Part shown: positions 7,388 to 11,090 of the stretch, one piece after another
Position numbering within the stretch: the first letter of the stretch is position 1
How the letters are laid out: each line of letters begins with the position of its first letter
Assembly: GCA_002451695.1 (NCBI GenBank)
Contig: DKDC01000001.1
Location: forward strand, 1 to 11,090
Reading direction: 5' to 3'
Source of the DNA: Prevotellaceae bacterium UBA6858
Lineage (GTDB): Bacteria; Bacteroidota; Bacteroidia; Bacteroidales; Bacteroidaceae
Length of the DNA stretch: 11,090 bases
Notes under the pieces: model-generated
Database searches by the model: none
The model's input: only the letters and a program-made list of their open reading frames with translations
Told to the model about the DNA's origin: nothing
Made by a program: the position numbers and the translations under genes

Positions 7388-7714
7388 GCCATAAATTCCA
7401 GACAAGACGCGGGTTCGGGATTAGATTTCCACAGAAACCGCAATGCTTGCAGATATCGCAGTTTTAGAACGCGCCCATCGTGTGCGGATGAAAATTACAT
7501 TTGATGTGGGAAAAACTATGTCCGATGTAGAAAAAACTACATCAGACGTAGGAAAAATTATATCAGACCTTTTTTCACCGTCTGCAACCCTCTGGGAAAC
7601 AACATGGTTTTACACCCTGTCCCAAACAAAGGCAGACAAGGCAAATTCATGGCAAAAAGATTTCACCCAAACCTTTGGCACAGGCTTTGCTATATACCAT
7701 ATTGAATTTATTAA
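7388..7714. other. Divergent intergenic region between addA and clpC
   Basis: These 327 bases separate the -7 boxes of two divergent genes. The clpC reading frame stays open through most of it (from an ATG at 7443), but the clpC -7 box lies inside that open stretch and the translation has no recognisable domain, so I treat it as non-coding. It contains the 21-bp tandem units (7503-7565), a T-run (7570-7575) and a small inverted repeat CCAAA-N2-TTTGG (7667-7678). I see no CIRCE-type operator. Confidence 0.6.
7503..7565. repeat. Three tandem degenerate 21-bp units with A-tracts
   Basis: Units lie at 7503-7523, 7524-7544 and 7545-7565, with the pattern GAtGTrGrAAAAAcTayrTCa. A partial, weaker unit may precede them (ending 7502), and a further GAC follows at 7566. 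Each unit is itself an inverted repeat: unit 2 is perfect (GATGTAG, six A, CTACATC); unit 1 pairs fully if G-U pairs are allowed; unit 3 has one mismatch. The A-tracts start near 7511, 7531 and 7553, about two helical turns apart. Read in the clpC frame, the units encode a DVxKxxS heptad, which is probably a by-product of the 21-bp period. Confidence 0.7.
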
Positions 7715-7722
7715 TACCTTTG
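7715..7722 (+). promoter_or_regulatory. -7 promoter element (TACCTTTG) for clpC
   Basis: TACCTTTG fully matches TAnnTTTG and lies 23 bases before the clpC ATG, so the leader would be only about 15-20 bases. The best upstream TTTG (7686-7689) leaves a gap of 25 bases, slightly longer than usual. A purine-rich AAGGA (7728-7732) follows but is 13 bases from the ATG, a loose fit to a ribosome site. Confidence 0.6.
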
Positions 7723-7745
7723 CACGGAAGGAAAGTCTCCAAAAC

Positions 7746-10280
7746 ATGAACAATCAGTTTTCACCAAGAGTAAACCAAATACTCATATACAGCAAGGAAG
7801 AAGCCGAACGCCTGCAATCACGCACCATAGAGCCTGGGCATTTGTTTCTCGGGCTGCTGCGCGAAAATTCGGGCAAGGCCATAGACATCCTGAGCAAGTT
7901 CCACCTGCGGCTTGACGACATAAAGCGCGGAATAGAGGAAAAGCTCAACGAGGAGACCGGCAACACGCGCACCGACATTTTCAGCGAGATAGTGCTCTCT
8001 CCGGCATCCGCCAAAATACTCCGTGGCGGCACACTCGAAGTGCGTCTGCTCCACAGCCGCTGCCTCGACACCGAACACCTGTTGCTGGCTTTGCTTAAAG
8101 ACAACGGCAACATCGTATGCAAAACCCTTAATGACAATGACGTTACATACGAGTCGGTGCACAAGATGCTCGCGATGAAGCCCGACGTGAACGCCGGCTT
8201 CGGATTCAGCGACGACGAGGAAGACGAGGAATTGGAAGAGCACGGCAAAAAGGGCGCGGCACGACCGGCGGAGTTCAAGCCCACACCCGGCAACGAAACG
8301 CCGGTGATAAACAATTTCGGCTACGACCTCACAGACGCCGCCGCCAAAGGCAGGCTCGACCCCGTTGTGGGACGCGAAAAGGAAATTGAGCATATTGCGC
8401 AAATCCTGAACCGCCGCAAGAAAAACAACCCTGTGCTGATAGGCGAGCCCGGAGTGGGCAAAAGCGCGATAGTGGAGGGTCTCGCCATAAGGATAAAGGA
8501 GCACAAGGTGCCGCGCACATTCCTGCACAAGCGCGTTGTCGCGCTCGACATGGTTTCGCTCGTTGCCGGCACAAAATATCGCGGCCAGTTCGAAGAGCGC
8601 ATTCGCGGCCTTCTTGAGGAACTGCGCAAGAACCCCGACATAATCCTGTTCATCGACGAGATACACACCATTGTCGGCGCGGGCTCCGCCCCCGGCACAA
8701 TGGACGCCGCCAACATTCTGAAGCCGGCTCTCGCACGCGGGGAGATACAGTGCATCGGCGCAACCACGATGGACGAATACCGCAAGTCGATAGAAAAAGA
8801 CGGCGCACTCGAAAGGCGCTTCCAAAAAGTGCTTGTAGAGCCCACGTCATACGACGAGACACTGCAGATTCTCCACAACATCAAGGACAGGTACGAAGAC
8901 CATCACAATGTGCGCTATACCGACGAGGCAATTGAAGCCTGCGTTTCGCTCACCGACCGCTACATTTCCGACAGATGCCAGCCCGACAAGGCAATAGACG
9001 CGCTTGACGAGGCGGGGTCGCGTGCGCACATCGTAAACCTCAAAGTGCCTAAGGAACTTGAGGAATGCGAAAACAACATAGAGCAACTGAAGGCGGACAA
9101 GAACGAGGCCGTGAAAAAACAGGACTTTGAGCGTGCCGCCGAACTGCGCGACAAGGAAATCACGCTCACACGCCAATACGAGCAGATGCAGAAGCAATGG
9201 GAGGAGTCGCTCAGCGAAAACCGCGAAATTGTTGACCGCCCGCAAATTGAGGAGGTGGTTTCGCATATGTCGGGAGTGCCGGTGCAGAAAATGGTGCAGG
9301 CCGAAAACATAAGGCTGAAAGGAATGCACCAAAAGCTCTCCGGCGAGGTTATCGCCCAAGACACCGCCGTGCAAAAGCTCACAAGGGCGATTATGCGCAG
9401 CCGCATAGGGCTGAAAGACCCCAAACGCCCGATAGGGACGTTCATGTTTCTCGGCCCTACAGGCGTGGGCAAGACGCTGCTGGCAAAAAAACTCGCCGAC
9501 TTCATGTTCGGCTCCGAAGACGCGCTCATACGCATCGACATGAGCGAATACATGGAGAAATATTCCGTTTCGCGCCTCATCGGCGCACCTCCGGGGTATG
9601 TGGGATACGAGGAGGGCGGACAGCTCACGGAAAAAGTGCGCCGCCACCCCTACTCCATCATACTGCTCGACGAGATTGAAAAGGCAAACGGCGATGTGTT
9701 CAACCTGCTGTTGCAGGTCATGGACGAGGGAAGGCTCACCGACAGCAACGGACGCACCGTTGACTTCAAGAACACCGTTATAATAATGACGTCAAACAGC
9801 GGCACAAAACAACTGCGCGAGTTCGGCCACGGCATAGGCTTCAACGCCCCCGGAGCCGGCGACAGGAGCCAGAACGACTCTATTATACGAAAGTCGCTGA
9901 ACCGCACGTTCGCCCCGGAGTTCCTTAACCGCATTGACGAGATTATCATGTTCGAGCCGCTTACAAAAGAAGCCGTGAGAAAGATTGCCGACACGGAAAT
10001 CGACAAGCTCGTGGAACGCACGAAGTCCATCGGCTACACAATGACAGTAGCTCCCGAAGCAAGGGACTTCATTGCGGAAAAAGGTTTTGACCCGCAACTC
10101 GGAGCCAGACCGCTAAGGCGGGCGATACAGAGCAACATAGAGGATGCGGCGTGCGAGCTTCTAATGGCGGAAAACGCAGACAGCCACACCGCAATCAGCG
10201 TATCGCTGTGCAAGGAGGGCGGAAAGCTCCGCGTGGAATGGGCGGAAAACCAAGAAACGCAAGCAAGCACAGGCGACTGA
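7746..10280 (+). CDS. clpC: ClpC-type AAA+ unfoldase (ClpP partner)
   Basis: This 844-residue class I Clp/Hsp100 ATPase unfolds proteins and feeds them to the ClpP protease in the cytoplasm. Domains in order: double Clp N-domain (about 3-145), an acidic linker (155-165), the first AAA+ module with Walker A GEPGVGKS (233-240), Walker B LFIDE (301-305), pore loop KYRG (277-280) and arginines 357-358; a middle region with a UVR motif (about 451-476); the second AAA+ module with Walker A GPTGVGKT (570-577), Walker B ILLDE (639-643) and sensor 2 GARPLRR (786-792). The IGF tripeptide (697-699) is the ClpP-docking loop, which separates ClpC from ClpB; the UVR motif and short middle region agree. The ATG at 7746 gives the MNNQFS-type N-terminus expected for Bacteroidota ClpC and follows a TACCTTTG promoter, so I reject the longer open frame from 7443. 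No ctsR, mcsA or mcsB is adjacent, unlike in Firmicutes. No clear terminator follows the stop. Confidence 0.96.
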   Translation: MNNQFSPRVNQILIYSKEEAERLQSRTIEPGHLFLGLLRENSGKAIDILSKFHLRLDDIKRGIEEKLNEETGNTRTDIFSEIVLSPASAKILRGGTLEVRLLHSRCLDTEHLLLALLKDNGNIVCKTLNDNDVTYESVHKMLAMKPDVNAGFGFSDDEEDEELEEHGKKGAARPAEFKPTPGNETPVINNFGYDLTDAAAKGRLDPVVGREKEIEHIAQILNRRKKNNPVLIGEPGVGKSAIVEGLAIRIKEHKVPRTFLHKRVVALDMVSLVAGTKYRGQFEERIRGLLEELRKNPDIILFIDEIHTIVGAGSAPGTMDAANILKPALARGEIQCIGATTMDEYRKSIEKDGALERRFQKVLVEPTSYDETLQILHNIKDRYEDHHNVRYTDEAIEACVSLTDRYISDRCQPDKAIDALDEAGSRAHIVNLKVPKELEECENNIEQLKADKNEAVKKQDFERAAELRDKEITLTRQYEQMQKQWEESLSENREIVDRPQIEEVVSHMSGVPVQKMVQAENIRLKGMHQKLSGEVIAQDTAVQKLTRAIMRSRIGLKDPKRPIGTFMFLGPTGVGKTLLAKKLADFMFGSEDALIRIDMSEYMEKYSVSRLIGAPPGYVGYEEGGQLTEKVRRHPYSIILLDEIEKANGDVFNLLLQVMDEGRLTDSNGRTVDFKNTVIIMTSNSGTKQLREFGHGIGFNAPGAGDRSQNDSIIRKSLNRTFAPEFLNRIDEIIMFEPLTKEAVRKIADTEIDKLVERTKSIGYTMTVAPEARDFIAEKGFDPQLGARPLRRAIQSNIEDAACELLMAENADSHTAISVSLCKEGGKLRVEWAENQETQASTGD

Positions 10281-10373
10281 CACTTGCAGAAGCCGCCGTT
10301 CCGTATATACCGTTAATCAAGTACAGCCCGGACGGGAAACAATGTTGCGTACCGTTTTGGGGAAACAACGCAC

Positions 10374-10381
10374 TACCTTTG
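10374..10381 (+). promoter_or_regulatory. -7 promoter element (TACCTTTG) upstream of the HTH remnant and membrane gene
   Basis: TACCTTTG matches TAnnTTTG exactly. A TTTG at 10356-10359 lies 14 bases upstream (short), and a TTG at 10345-10347 lies 26 bases upstream (long), so no -33 element fits well. Transcription would start near 10388 and read through the HTH remnant into the membrane protein gene at 10568, giving a leader of about 180 bases. It may have been the promoter of the now decayed regulator. Confidence 0.5.
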
Positions 10382-10398
10382 CACCTCCATAAAGTTGA

Positions 10399-10530
10399 AA
10401 TGGCATCACGACACCGAACCTCACACAGGAACAACTTTGTGAGCGTGCCGGCGTGCAACGTACCCAAATTTCAAAGCAGGAGAAAGGTACGGGTATTATC
10501 ACGTTGCGAACCGTGAGCCGTGCATTTTAG
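10399..10530 (+). pseudogene. Remnant of an XRE/HigA-like helix-turn-helix regulator
   Basis: In the frame ending at TAG 10528-10530 the translation contains LTQEQLCERAGVQRTQISK followed by a Lys-rich turn and ITLRTVSRAF. This is a textbook Cro/C1 (XRE) helix-turn-helix: LTQEQLAERAGV is the usual first helix and turn, and xRTxISKxEKG the recognition helix. The second segment resembles the TxSRVFKALG end of HigA-type antitoxins common in Bacteroidales. The frame has a TGA at 10396-10398 immediately before it and no ATG, GTG or TTG start before the motif, so the roughly 60-residue N-terminal part of an intact protein is missing; it also stops where the family continues. I therefore call it a degraded fragment. 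No toxin-like partner is recognisable nearby. A non-coding reading of the same bases, as a structured leader, is possible but less compelling. Confidence 0.6.
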
Positions 10531-10567
10531 GGGAAGCCGTGCAGAGACAGGGTATAACAACTATATA

Positions 10568-11090
10568 ATGAGTATTAAAGATCAGATTGTTTCATTTGTA
10601 TGGCAGCATTTGTTGCTGCTTTTTTCGTTGTGTGTAATGACCTTGGGCGTTGCTGTCTGCGTAAGAAGCATGCTGGGGGCAAGCGTGATTTCCACCTTGC
10701 CGTATGTGTTCGAGATGGCAGGCAAACAAGAATTGGGCGTTCCCAAGTTCACCATCGGTCAATATACATATATCATGAACGCCATTTTTGTTGTGGGGCA
10801 GATTGCCGTTCTGCGCCGCAAGTTTGAGCCGGTGCAATTGTTCCAGCTCTTGGTGGGTTTTGTCTTTGGCTCGCTCATCGACCTCAACATGCTGCTTACC
10901 TCCTGGCTGACACCTGTTGATTTGTGGCAGAAGATCGTTTCGCAGGTTTTGGGATGCACCGTCTTGGGCATCGGCATAGCCTTGGAGGTGAGATGCGGCT
11001 CGGTAACGATGCCTGGCGAGGGTTTCCCTGTTGCCGTAAGCCAGATAACCGGCATCGAGTTTCCGAAAATAAAGATATGCGTGGATTGTT
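10568..11090 (+). CDS. YczE/YitT-like integral membrane protein (DUF6198-type), 3' end outside the window
   Basis: An open frame runs from ATG 10568 to the window edge, giving 174 codons without a stop. The product is strongly hydrophobic, with probable membrane segments near residues 11-31, 66-82, 91-111 and 122-140. The order of segments, the R33-S-M-L-G-A stretch after the first helix and the T147-M-P-G-E-G152 motif after the fourth resemble the YczE/YyaS/YitT group of bacterial membrane proteins, and in particular the set I know as DUF6198. Members have no firmly established substrate; a transport role is often suggested. More residues should lie beyond the window. The leader lacks an obvious Shine-Dalgarno site (the bases before ATG are AT-rich), as is usual for Bacteroidota. 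Upstream lie the HTH remnant and the TACCTTTG box, which may supply its promoter. Confidence 0.78.
   Translation, partial: MSIKDQIVSFVWQHLLLLFSLCVMTLGVAVCVRSMLGASVISTLPYVFEMAGKQELGVPKFTIGQYTYIMNAIFVVGQIAVLRRKFEPVQLFQLLVGFVFGSLIDLNMLLTSWLTPVDLWQKIVSQVLGCTVLGIGIALEVRCGSVTMPGEGFPVAVSQITGIEFPKIKICVDC

Noticed and set aside
6450..7388. A 312-codon plus-strand open frame opposite the addA N-terminus
   Set aside because: It lies over the Walker A-containing region of addA on the other strand and shows no family motif.
7503..7565. CRISPR-like array
   Set aside because: The 21-bp units are directly adjacent with no unique spacers, and no cas genes are present.
7667..7678. CCAAA-N2-TTTGG inverted repeat as a clpC operator
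   Set aside because: Five-base arms are too short to support alone; it matches neither CIRCE nor a CtsR-type site that I know.
7443..7745. N-terminal extension of ClpC by 101 residues
   Set aside because: The extension lacks any domain, includes the 21-bp repeat translation, and contains the TACCTTTG promoter box 23 bases before the conserved MNNQFS start.
7818..8825. A 335-codon minus-strand open frame within clpC
   Set aside because: It overlaps conserved ClpC N-domain and first AAA+ module coding; its translation shows no domain.
10151..10516. A 121-codon plus-strand frame spanning the clpC end and the following leader
   Set aside because: It overlaps the ClpC C-terminus in another frame and has an unusual Arg/Cys/Ser-rich composition. 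The HTH remnant in a neighbouring frame explains the sequence better.
10382..10567. Known riboswitch (TPP, cobalamin or SAM class) before the membrane protein gene
   Set aside because: The conserved cores of these classes, such as the TPP CTGAGA element, are not present in the right arrangement.

Overview
The window is chromosomal DNA from a member of the Bacteroidota, most likely order Bacteroidales. The evidence is: -7 promoter elements of the TAnnTTTG type before several genes; A-rich leaders with little or no Shine-Dalgarno sequence; an AddAB-type nuclease pair and a ClpC of the form usual in that order; and a DUF6198/YczE-like membrane protein. I cannot name a genus.

Layout. Bases 1-323 hold no convincing gene but carry a terminator-like hairpin. 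A short class III Fic AMP-transferase gene follows on the plus strand (324-872). A strong bidirectional terminator (924-970) separates it from a convergent minus-strand block that reads right to left: addA-like helicase (4710-7346), addB-like nuclease (2092-4713, overlapping by 4 bases as GTGA) and an exported calcineurin-like phosphoesterase (985-2058, 33 bases further on). The block probably starts at a TAAATTTG promoter (7380-7387) and ends at the shared terminator. A 327-base divergent intergenic region (7388-7714) holds three tandem 21-bp units with phased A-tracts. On its other side a TACCTTTG promoter drives clpC (7746-10280, plus). After clpC a further TACCTTTG box precedes a decayed XRE helix-turn-helix remnant (10399-10530), and then a YczE/YitT-like membrane protein gene runs off the window (10568 onward).

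How the genes work together. AddA and AddB should form one DNA-end resection machine for RecA-dependent break repair, with the motor in AddA and the only visible nuclease in AddB. ClpC is the unfoldase partner of ClpP in protein quality control. Fic is a self-inhibited AMP-transferase, very close in sequence to the Neisseria meningitidis enzyme. The phosphoesterase is an exported enzyme of unknown substrate that appears to share the addAB transcript.

No clearly new multi-gene system is visible. The points most worth checking are the nuclease-less AddA, the phased 21-bp repeats between addA and clpC, the antitoxin-like HTH remnant, and the phylum-crossing similarity of Fic.
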